A stretch of DNA of 64,000 bases from Pseudomonas panipatensis (GTDB taxonomy: Bacteria > Pseudomonadota > Gammaproteobacteria > Pseudomonadales > Pseudomonadaceae), in assembly GCF_900099785.1 (NCBI RefSeq), contig NZ_FNDS01000015.1, forward strand, positions 29,131-93,130. Reading direction: 5' to 3'. Below, piece after piece: positions 53,393 to 60,893 of the stretch; the stretch's first letter is position 1; each line of letters starts with the position of its first letter. The translations under genes were made by a program, and so were the position numbers. Under the pieces are notes generated by a model that was not told where the DNA came from, made no database searches, and saw only the letters and a program-made list of their open reading frames with translations.

Positions 53393-54350
53393 GTTTCTGC
53401 TTCCCTCCCTCTGAAATACAGCGGCTAGGCATACGACACCCCCTTGGCGATCGACGCGTTCAGATGGCGGCCTGATGCCATATCTGATGCCCGGCGCTGG
53501 AGCATATTGGCTCATGTCGAGTGCCGTGCCTTTGCCTGCTGATCGCCGTTGCCTTTCGTCTGGTGGGGGGCTGGCCGCATCGTTCGGCTGTTGCCCTGCT
53601 CGGCTTTACCAGCGCCTTAGCCGGATCAATTCCGTGTCAAGGTGGACAGCGCGCCTGCAGAGAGCAGCGCCGCTGCAGAGGCCAAACCAGTTGCTCCGGT
53701 TGCTTCCTCTAAGGGCGCAGTGTCACAGATCCGGGGCGTCCATTCGCCTGCTCATCTGCCGGGGGATTTTCCAGCCGATGCTGTTGATAGCTCGCCGCGC
53801 CTGAGCGCCAGAAGCACGCAATCGTTCTTCTATCAATGGTTCGGACTTTCGTATTCAGTCCCTTCCTCTCCGCGATGGGGTGGTCGTAGCGAGCAGTGGA
53901 AACCCAAAGCCAGCAAGGGCTGGAATATCGGCGACCTTCCTCGCCAGTCGGTGGCTTCATCTGCGTGTCCCTCAATTCGGACTGGAAATATCTGTAGCGG
54001 ATTACGGTTCCTCAGAAGAGAAAATCGCGGTGAGCATCTGTTGGCGGCGGATTCGACGGCGCTGATGGAAAATTTGAACCATTTTGTAGGCAATATCTAA
54101 AACTGCGTCTGAAACTCCTTCGTATTGATTGTCGCTCTAGTGTGAGTGATTGAAATAGGCCATCTTAGCGAACAAAGAAGGATCGAAGAGGTAGGGTTGC
54201 ATTCATAAGAAGTTGCTCACCCCAAGAATGTGAAATGGAATTCACGTGCCCTGACTGAAGAGCTTCGTATTGGGCGGCTAATGCTGTGAATTCCAGTCTT
54301 GTCTGTTTTTGTAATGGCGCTTGTCGTTGCAATGATGTCTGGAGGGTTTT
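53393..54350 (+). other. About 0.95 kb without a supported gene between the tRNA operon and tssB
   Basis: Short open frames exist, the longest on the plus strand at 53642-54100 (152 codons from GTG), but none has a good start, ribosome site or recognised domain. A stretch about 53640-53715 reads VDSAPAESSAAAEAKPVAPVAS, like a protein linker, while a hydrophobic signal-like stretch lies just upstream in another frame with a stop between; this could be the decayed 5' part of an exported-protein gene. The last 250 bases are clearly richer in A+T and may hold the T6SS promoter. Base composition is unlike the core genes around it. Confidence 0.5.
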
Positions 54351-54854
54351 ATGGCTTCAAATAGCTTCCAAAATGAAGTGCCAAAGGCGCGGGTCAATAT
54401 CAAGCTCGACTTGCACACTGGCGGTGCGCAGAAGAAAGTCGAACTACCACTGAAATTGATGCTGATGGGCGATTACAGCAATGGTAGAGAGCAACGCCCG
54501 CTGTCTGAAAGAAGCAAGATAAATATCAATAAGAATAATTTTGACAGCGTCTTGCATGAGTTTTCTCCTCGGCTGAATCTGGCGGCGCCTAATACTTTGG
54601 CGGAGGATGACTCCGAAACCTCCGTCGAACTGACTTTCCAAAGCATGAAGGACTTCGAGCCGGAGCAGGTGGCGCGGCAAATCCCCCAGCTGCGAGCGCT
54701 GCTGGCCATGCGCAATCTGCTGCGCGACCTCAAATCGAACCTGTTGGACAACGCCACCTTCCGCCACGAACTGGAGCGAATCCTCAAGGATGACGCGTTG
54801 AGTGACGAACTGCGAGCGGAGCTGGCTGCTCTGGCTCCGCAAGAAGATCGTTAA
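54351..54854 (+). CDS. tssB: T6SS contractile sheath small subunit TssB
   Basis: 167 residues, usual for TssB/VipA. Conserved segments: QNEVPKARVNIKLDL, LPLKLMLMGDYS, LSERSKININKNNFDSVLHEFSPRLNLAAPN and LRALLAMRNLLRDLKSNLLDN. Forms with TssC the sheath whose contraction drives the Hcp tube. Ribosome site GGAGGG. The first two-thirds of the gene is richer in A+T than the rest of the cluster. First gene of the T6SS operon. Confidence 0.95.
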   Translation: MASNSFQNEVPKARVNIKLDLHTGGAQKKVELPLKLMLMGDYSNGREQRPLSERSKININKNNFDSVLHEFSPRLNLAAPNTLAEDDSETSVELTFQSMKDFEPEQVARQIPQLRALLAMRNLLRDLKSNLLDNATFRHELERILKDDALSDELRAELAALAPQEDR

Positions 54855-54888
54855 TTTCCCCGGTTCGCATTATTTGGGAGTTTCCTTG

Positions 54889-56427
54889 ATGTCCGTAGAA
54901 CATGATTCCGCGCAAGCGCGTGGTGCAGCCGTATTTGCAGAAGATAATCGAGGCGTATATTCCGCCTTGTTCAGCAAGATTAATCTGAGTCCGGTATCCG
55001 AACTGGGCGGTATTGAGAATTTTCAGAATACCGACGCATTGTCCGAGGCTTCCGCTGATGAGCGAGTCACGGCCGCAGTCAGCGTGTTCCTGAATCTACT
55101 CAAAAGATCGTCGCAGAAGATCGAACGTCTGGATAAGGCTCTTTTGGATGAACATATCGCGTCGTTGGATGCGCAGATCAGTCGCCAGCTCGATGCGGTG
55201 ATGCACCATCCTGACTTCCAGCGTGTCGAGTCGACTTGGCGCGGGGTGAAGTCACTGATCGATCAGACCGATTTCCGTCAGAATGTCCGCATCGAGTTGT
55301 TGGATATCAGCAAAGAACATCTGGTGCAAGATTTCGAGGATGTACCGGAGATTTCTCAGGGCGGCCTCTATGTACACACCTACACCCAGGAGTACGACAC
55401 TCCGGGCGGTGAGCCGATTGCCGCGGCTATTTCCAATTACGAATTCGATCGTAGCCCTCAGGATATTACCTTGTTGCGCAATATCTCCAAGGTCGCGGCA
55501 GCTGCGCATATGCCCTTCATCGGATCGGTGGGGCCGGCATTCTTCGGCAAGGAGTCAATGGAAGAAGTTGCCGCAATCAAAGACATCGGCAACTACTTCG
55601 ACCGCGCCGAATACATCAAGTGGAAGTCGTTCCGCGACAGTGACGATGCTCGTTACATCGGCCTGACCATGCCCCGCGTGCTGGGACGTCTGCCCTATGG
55701 CCCGGATACCATTCCGGTTCGCAGCTTCAACTATATCGAGAGCGTCAAGGGCCCTGATCACGGCAAGTACCTCTGGACCAACGCGTCGTTCGCCTTCGCT
55801 GCAAACATGGTGAAGAGCTTCATCACGAATGGTTGGTGCGTGCAGATTCGCGGGCCTCAATCTGGCGGAGCGGTCACCGATTTACCGATTCATCTATACG
55901 ATCTGGGCACTGGCAATCAGGTAAAGATTCCCTCGGAAGTGATGATTCCGGAAACCCGTGAGTTCGAGTTCGCCAACCTCGGCTTCATCCCGCTGTCGTA
56001 CTACAAGAACCGCGACTACGCGTGTTTCTTCTCGGCAAACTCTACCCAGAAACCGGCGCTGTATGACACCGCCGACGCCACCGCCAACAGCCGAATCAAT
56101 GCCCGCCTGCCGTATATCTTCCTGCTGTCGCGCATCGCGCATTATCTGAAGCTTATCCAGCGCGAGAACATCGGTACCACCAAAGACCGTCGCTTGCTGG
56201 AACTGGAGCTGAACAAGTGGGTCGGCGGGCTGGTCACCGAGATGACCGATCCGGGAGATGACCTGCAGGCCTCGCACCCACTGCGTGACGCGAAGGTGAC
56301 GGTGGAGGACATCGAGGACAATCCGGGCTTCTTCCGCGTCAAGCTGTATGCCGTCCCTCACTTCCAGGTGGAAGGCATGGACGTCAACCTGTCGCTGGTT
56401 TCGCAGATGCCCAAGGCGAAAGCCTAA
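54889..56427 (+). CDS. tssC: T6SS contractile sheath large subunit TssC
   Basis: 512 residues from ATG 54889. Family core: DAQISRQLDAVMHHPDFQRVESTWRGVKSLID, DRSPQDITLLRNISKVAAAAHMPFIG, GLTMPRVLGRLPYG, FITNGWCVQIRGPQSGG and QKPALYDTADATANSRINARLPYIF, ending with the conserved FRVKLYAVPHFQVEGMDVNLSLVSQMPK. Sheath subunit paired with TssB, 34 bases downstream of it. An in-frame ATG 29 codons upstream overlaps tssB and is rejected. Confidence 0.96.
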   Translation: MSVEHDSAQARGAAVFAEDNRGVYSALFSKINLSPVSELGGIENFQNTDALSEASADERVTAAVSVFLNLLKRSSQKIERLDKALLDEHIASLDAQISRQLDAVMHHPDFQRVESTWRGVKSLIDQTDFRQNVRIELLDISKEHLVQDFEDVPEISQGGLYVHTYTQEYDTPGGEPIAAAISNYEFDRSPQDITLLRNISKVAAAAHMPFIGSVGPAFFGKESMEEVAAIKDIGNYFDRAEYIKWKSFRDSDDARYIGLTMPRVLGRLPYGPDTIPVRSFNYIESVKGPDHGKYLWTNASFAFAANMVKSFITNGWCVQIRGPQSGGAVTDLPIHLYDLGTGNQVKIPSEVMIPETREFEFANLGFIPLSYYKNRDYACFFSANSTQKPALYDTADATANSRINARLPYIFLLSRIAHYLKLIQRENIGTTKDRRLLELELNKWVGGLVTEMTDPGDDLQASHPLRDAKVTVEDIEDNPGFFRVKLYAVPHFQVEGMDVNLSLVSQMPKAKA

Positions 56428-56451
56428 GTCACTCCGTAGGGAAAGGACGCC

Positions 56452-57807
56452 ATGAAGATCGACCGCCCCCTATGGGCTGCGGGGGCATTGTTGTCCCCGC
56501 AGCAATTCCAGCAGCAGGCGCGCTGGGAGGCCTGGACCAACGAGTGTGTCGCGCAGTTGTCCCTGGTACACCCCTGGGGCGTGCAATCGGTGGCATTCGA
56601 CCTGGATGCCTTGCGCCTGGGCAAACTCAAGGCGACTCAAGTGCGGGTGCGCATGCCCGATGGCACTCTGATCGATACCGATCATGCGGATCGCCTGCCC
56701 CCCGCACTAGAGTTGTCCCGGCTGCTGCCCGATGGCGCCCAAAACGCCACGTTGCACCTGGCTCTGCCGCTGGAGCAGGCCAATGGCAACAACTGCGTGC
56801 TCGACGGCGCCAGGGCTGATCGGCCGACGCGCTATCGCCAGGATTGGCGTCAGGTACAGGACATCTATGGCGATGAAGCGCAGTCGATCGGCGTGCTGGA
56901 GCACCTGCTGAGCCTGCGTTTGGACAGCGACGAGAATGGTGACTACCTGACCTGCCCGGTGGCGCGGCTGGCCCGCGATGGGCAAGGCGCCTGGAACCTC
57001 GATCTCGATTACGTGCCGCCGCTGCTCAGCTTCGCTGCCCATCCGGGCCTGCTGGTGCAACTGGATAACCTGTTGACCCAGTTATCCGCCAAGCGCCAGC
57101 GCTTGATGGGCATGCGCCGCGAGAGCAACCAGCGCATGGCCGATTTCGCCGTGGCCGATGTGTCGCTGTTCTGGCTGCTCAATGCCTTGAACACCTACCA
57201 ACCGGTACTGGCCGACCTCAAGGCTCACCCTGCGCGGCACCCCGAGCAGGTCTACCTGGAGCTGGTCAAACTGGCCGGCAGCTTGCTGACCTTCTCGCTG
57301 GAACACGATATCGACAAGATTCCAGCCTACCGGCACGAGCACCTGGCGGCCGTATTCCCGCCGTTGATGAGCACCATCTCCACCTTGCTGGAGGCCAGCC
57401 TGCCGTCGCGGGTCATCGCGCTGGCGCTTGAAGAGCGCGGGGCGAACCGCTGGCAGGTCACCCTCAACGACGCGCGCTTGCGCGAGCACGACGGGGCTGA
57501 TTTTTACCTGTCCGTGCGCTGCCGAATGCCCGCCGCGCAGTTGCAGATTCAGTTCCCGCGCCTGTGCAAGGTCGGCACGCCGGATGAGGTCGATCGACTG
57601 GTCAATGCCGCGCTCGACGGTGTCCCGCTGCAGCCGCTCAGCCATGTGCCGGCGGCGATTCCACTGCGATTGGAGAACCAATACTTCGCGCTTGACCTCG
57701 GCCACGCCACGGGCCGGGCCATGCTGGCCGAAGGAGTCTGTGCCTTCTACGTTCCGGGCACTCTCGCCGATGTGAAGCTGGAACTCTTCGCGGTGCTGCG
57801 CGCATGA
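56452..57807 (+). CDS. tssK: T6SS baseplate protein TssK
   Basis: 451 residues. N-terminal shoulder domain (PLWAAGALLSPQQFQQQARW) and the typical RRESNQRMADFAVADVSLFWLLNALNTYQP helix, then the receptor-binding C-terminal domain (IPLRLENQYFALDL). TssK trimers connect the baseplate wedge to the TssJLM membrane complex. Shine-Dalgarno GGAAAGGA 6-10 bases upstream; the stop overlaps tssL. Confidence 0.94.
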   Translation: MKIDRPLWAAGALLSPQQFQQQARWEAWTNECVAQLSLVHPWGVQSVAFDLDALRLGKLKATQVRVRMPDGTLIDTDHADRLPPALELSRLLPDGAQNATLHLALPLEQANGNNCVLDGARADRPTRYRQDWRQVQDIYGDEAQSIGVLEHLLSLRLDSDENGDYLTCPVARLARDGQGAWNLDLDYVPPLLSFAAHPGLLVQLDNLLTQLSAKRQRLMGMRRESNQRMADFAVADVSLFWLLNALNTYQPVLADLKAHPARHPEQVYLELVKLAGSLLTFSLEHDIDKIPAYRHEHLAAVFPPLMSTISTLLEASLPSRVIALALEERGANRWQVTLNDARLREHDGADFYLSVRCRMPAAQLQIQFPRLCKVGTPDEVDRLVNAALDGVPLQPLSHVPAAIPLRLENQYFALDLGHATGRAMLAEGVCAFYVPGTLADVKLELFAVLRA

Positions 57808-58484
57808 GCCTGAGAGCCAATAACCACGCCAAGTCGAGGCTGGACATCGACGCCCTGTTGCAGGACAGCTATCTGCTGGTGGTGGAGTTGCGCCAGGGCG
57901 CGTCGGCGCAGAACAGCCAGGATCTGTGGAAGCGCTGCGCGAAGCAGATCGAGCAGGTTCGTCAGCGCCTCAAGGATGCCGGCGTGAGCCAGCGCAACAT
58001 CGACCACATCAGCCACGCCCAGTGCGCCCTGCTGGATGAAACCGTGCTCAGTTGCGCCAAGGACGAGGCGCATGCCGCCTGGGCGAGCGAGCCACTGCAA
58101 GCCAGGTTCTTCAGCCGTCACCAGGCTGGCGAGTTTCTCTATGAAGACATGCGCGACGTGCTGCGCGAGCCGGTGCCCGATCCTCTGGTGCTGACTGCCT
58201 TCCAGCGCGTGTTGATGCTGGGCTTTCAGGGGCGCTACCGCGATCCGCAGGACCCCGAGCGCGAGCAACTGCTGGCAGCGCTGAATGCGCAGGTGGCGCC
58301 ACTGGACATGGCCCATGCGCTACCGACGCGCGTGGATGTCAGCCAGCAAATGACTATCCGCCGCTGGCTGCGTTCACCGCTGGTCCATGTCCTGGCGGCG
58401 GGCTTGTTGCTGCTAGGCGTCTGGTGGGGCTTGGATCGCCTGTTGGGCGGCGTGATCGCCACGCTGTTACCCGGCCAGGTGTGA
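57804..58484 (+). CDS. tssL: T6SS inner-membrane protein TssL (DotU/IcmH type), short form
   Basis: 226 residues. Cytoplasmic DotU domain (YLLVVELRQGASAQNSQDLWKRCAKQIEQV, AQCALLDETVLS, FFSRHQAGEFLYEDM, VLMLGFQGRYR), then a C-terminal anchor helix (~198-218, VHVLAAGLLLLGVWWGLDRLL). No OmpA/peptidoglycan domain of its own: the following gene supplies one. Overlaps tssK by 4 bases (ATGA). Confidence 0.94.
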   Translation: MSLRANNHAKSRLDIDALLQDSYLLVVELRQGASAQNSQDLWKRCAKQIEQVRQRLKDAGVSQRNIDHISHAQCALLDETVLSCAKDEAHAAWASEPLQARFFSRHQAGEFLYEDMRDVLREPVPDPLVLTAFQRVLMLGFQGRYRDPQDPEREQLLAALNAQVAPLDMAHALPTRVDVSQQMTIRRWLRSPLVHVLAAGLLLLGVWWGLDRLLGGVIATLLPGQV

Positions 58485-58493
58485 GGGGCCCAG

Positions 58494-60236
58494 ATGACGC
58501 TCAAGCTGACACGTGGTTTATGGCTATGGGCCGGAACGCTTGCGCTGGTGCTATTGGCGATCATCCCGTTTACGGGGTGGACGCGTACATGGGCAGGTCT
58601 GCTCGTCGTGCTCATCGTTGCCCTGGCCTGGCTTTGGGCCGGGCGACGAGCGCGACGCCAGCGCCAGGCCTTGGCCCTTGTGGACAACATCGCGTTGCCG
58701 CCAGCCGCATACCGGCAACCCGTGGTTTTGGTCTGTGGCGACGGTCTCGCCGGCCTGTTTGGCGCGAGTCCCGCTGAACACTTGGCCCTGCGCACGAGCG
58801 AGCAAGGTTGCTACCTCCGGGTTTCTAGCCTCGAGCGACTGCCGGCGGTGACCGATAGCGTGCTGGCGCACCGACCGCATTGGGGCGGTCAGCTCAGTGT
58901 CCTCTTCATCATCAACCCCGCTGAGCAGACTGACGGCGCGGAGTTGGCCGGCCGGGTGCGGGCCTTCCGCCATCAGTTGGCGCTGATTCGCAAGCGCGGT
59001 ATAGCGCTGCCACTGCTTCTGGTGAGCTATCTGCAGGCCCGGCGAGGCGAGGGGCCATGGTTCAGTTGGGAGTCGGGGCAGACCAACCCCAGCGTGCGCG
59101 AGACCGGCGCTTGCACTGGCCTGGCCGATTGGCAGCGGCAGGCTGCCGATTCCGCCACGCATGCAGCCAGGTTGCGCACTTGCGTGCAATTGCACAGCGC
59201 CGCTGCCTGGGTGGCGGAAATGGTGCTGCCATACCTAGTGAAGCGCGACAGCCGCGATCCGGCCTGTGTCGCTGTGGCCTGTGCCATCACCATGGTGCCG
59301 GCATTGCCCCAGGCGGTGGCTGGCAACCTGCGGCAGCAATGGCTGCGCGACAAGATCGCGTTGGCTGACCTGGGGCCGGCTCCGCTCGCCGCGGAGGCGC
59401 GGTTACCTTTCCCCGATCCATTGCTGCATTTGCTACCCACCTACGCCCATGACTCCCCGATGCGCCGCGCGAGTGTGATCGCATTGTGGTCATTCGTGCT
59501 GGCCAGCGTGGCCGCCTTGGCGAGTTCGGCTTGGCAAAACACCCTATTGGCGCGCCAGGTCACCGATGACTTGCGCCGATACGCGGCCATTCCTCAGCCG
59601 GCGCATCGTGAGCAGCCCGAGTTCGCCCTGCGCGAGCAGGCGGTGGCCGTGCTCCGCAAGGATGCGGCGCGCCTGGACAACTACTACCGCCACGGCGAAC
59701 CCCTGGCGCTGGGCCTGGGCCTTTATCGCGGCGAGCGTCTGCGCACGCCCTTGCTGTCGGCGATCGCCGATTACCGAGAGCCGCCGGCGCCGCCAGTGGC
59801 CAGCAAGATTCCCGCTCCCGTGCGCCTGGACAGCCTGTCCTTGTTCGGCGTGGGGAGCGCCGAACTCAAACCGGGCTCGACCAAGGTACTGATCAACGCG
59901 CTGGTCGACATCAAGGCCCAGGTCGGCTGGCTGATCGTCATCGCCGGCCATACCGATGCCACCGGCAACGCCGAGCAGAACCTTCAGCTATCTCGCGCCC
60001 GGGCCGGGGCTGTACGCGACTGGATGCAACGCATGGGCGACATCCCCGACAGCTGCTTCGCCGTCCAGGGCTTCGGCGCCAGCCAGCCGATCGCCAGCAA
60101 TGACACCGAGGCCGGGCGCGCGGCCAACCGTCGCGTCGATATCCGTCTGGTGCCGGAGGTGGGGGCCTGTGCGCTCTCCACTGCGGGGCCGGATAGGCAA
60201 CACCCGTCGCACCAGGCGGCATTCACCCCCCAATAG
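58494..60236 (+). CDS. T6SS OmpA/Pal-type peptidoglycan-binding inner-membrane protein
   Basis: 580 residues. Two N-terminal transmembrane helices (~8-27 and ~32-50), a large region unlike known domains with a third hydrophobic segment (~325-350), and a C-terminal OmpA domain (~460-560) with the peptidoglycan-binding IAGHTDATGNAEQNLQLSRARAGAVRDWM and ANRRVDIRL. It lies 9 bases after tssL and seems to act as the peptidoglycan anchor of the secretion complex in place of the evolved TssL. Such genes follow tssL in SCI-2-type clusters. Confidence 0.88.
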   Translation: MTLKLTRGLWLWAGTLALVLLAIIPFTGWTRTWAGLLVVLIVALAWLWAGRRARRQRQALALVDNIALPPAAYRQPVVLVCGDGLAGLFGASPAEHLALRTSEQGCYLRVSSLERLPAVTDSVLAHRPHWGGQLSVLFIINPAEQTDGAELAGRVRAFRHQLALIRKRGIALPLLLVSYLQARRGEGPWFSWESGQTNPSVRETGACTGLADWQRQAADSATHAARLRTCVQLHSAAAWVAEMVLPYLVKRDSRDPACVAVACAITMVPALPQAVAGNLRQQWLRDKIALADLGPAPLAAEARLPFPDPLLHLLPTYAHDSPMRRASVIALWSFVLASVAALASSAWQNTLLARQVTDDLRRYAAIPQPAHREQPEFALREQAVAVLRKDAARLDNYYRHGEPLALGLGLYRGERLRTPLLSAIADYREPPAPPVASKIPAPVRLDSLSLFGVGSAELKPGSTKVLINALVDIKAQVGWLIVIAGHTDATGNAEQNLQLSRARAGAVRDWMQRMGDIPDSCFAVQGFGASQPIASNDTEAGRAANRRVDIRLVPEVGACALSTAGPDRQHPSHQAAFTPQ

Positions 60237-60248
60237 AAGGAGCTTCAC

Positions 60249-60740
60249 ATGGCAATTCCCGTTTACCTGTGGCTGCAAGACGACGGCGGCGCGGACATCA
60301 AGGGTTCGGTGGACGTGCAAAAGCGCGAAGGCAGCATCGAAGTGGTGGCCCAGGACCACAGCCTCTACATCCCCACCGACAACAACACCGGCAAGCTGAC
60401 TGGCACCCGGGTCCACACCCCGTTCCTGTTCACCAAGGAAATCGATGCCTCCAGCCCCTACCTGTACAAGGCCGTGACTACCGGTCAGACCCTCAAGAGC
60501 GCCGAGTTCAAGTGGTACCGCATTGACGACGCCGGCCAGGAAGTCGAGTACTTCATCACCAAGCTGGAGAACGTCAAGGTGGTCAAGGTCGCGCCGAAAA
60601 TGCACGACGTCAAAGATCCATCCAAGGAGAAGCACAACCACCTGGAACAGGTCGAACTGCGCTACGAGAAGATCACCTGGACCTACAAGGACGGCAACAT
60701 CATTCACGCCGACTCTTGGAACGAGCGCCAGAGCGCTTGA
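60249..60740 (+). CDS. hcp: T6SS inner-tube protein Hcp
   Basis: 163 residues. IPVYLWLQDDGGADIKGSVDVQKREGSIEVVAQDHSLYIPTDNNTG is the Hcp1-family start; KLTGTRVHTPFLFTKEIDASSPYLYKAV and ENVKVVKVAPKMHD follow. Forms hexameric rings stacked in the sheath and is itself secreted. Shine-Dalgarno AAGGAG. Followed by competing hairpins before clpV. Confidence 0.97.
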   Translation: MAIPVYLWLQDDGGADIKGSVDVQKREGSIEVVAQDHSLYIPTDNNTGKLTGTRVHTPFLFTKEIDASSPYLYKAVTTGQTLKSAEFKWYRIDDAGQEVEYFITKLENVKVVKVAPKMHDVKDPSKEKHNHLEQVELRYEKITWTYKDGNIIHADSWNERQSA

Positions 60741-60777
60741 TGCGGGACAACCCGCAGACGGCCCCCGTTTGCGGGTT
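60741..60777 (+). promoter_or_regulatory. Two mutually exclusive hairpins directly after hcp
   Basis: TGCGGG (60741-60746), CCCGCA (60751-60756) and TGCGGG (60770-60775). The middle segment can pair with either outer one: a tight 5' stem, or a larger stem with arms AACCCGCA (60749-60756) and TGCGGGTT (60770-60777). No T-run. Lies at the boundary between the highly used hcp and clpV. Confidence 0.6.
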
Positions 60778-60893
60778 CCAGTGCGCAGGGTCGAGCGTCC
60801 GTTCGCGGGCGTTCGACCAAGCGCATCGAGCTTCCCATCGAGCACCTGCATAGCCCTGTACGCGCCAAGAACCCAGGACAAGGACGCACCCGC

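Noticed and set aside
53642..54100. Plus-strand 152-codon frame as a gene
   Set aside because: GTG start without a ribosome site, no recognised domain, and the plausible N-terminal part lies in another frame.
54315..54331. Sigma54-like TGGCGCTTGTCGTTGCA just before tssB
   Set aside because: The GG-to-GC spacing is 11 instead of 10 bases, and a start there would leave a leader of under 10 bases with the Shine-Dalgarno at its very end.
53179..54350. tRNA-Lys as an att site with a genomic island
   Set aside because: No second copy of the tRNA 3' end and no integrase in the window; kept only as a hypothesis in the findings.
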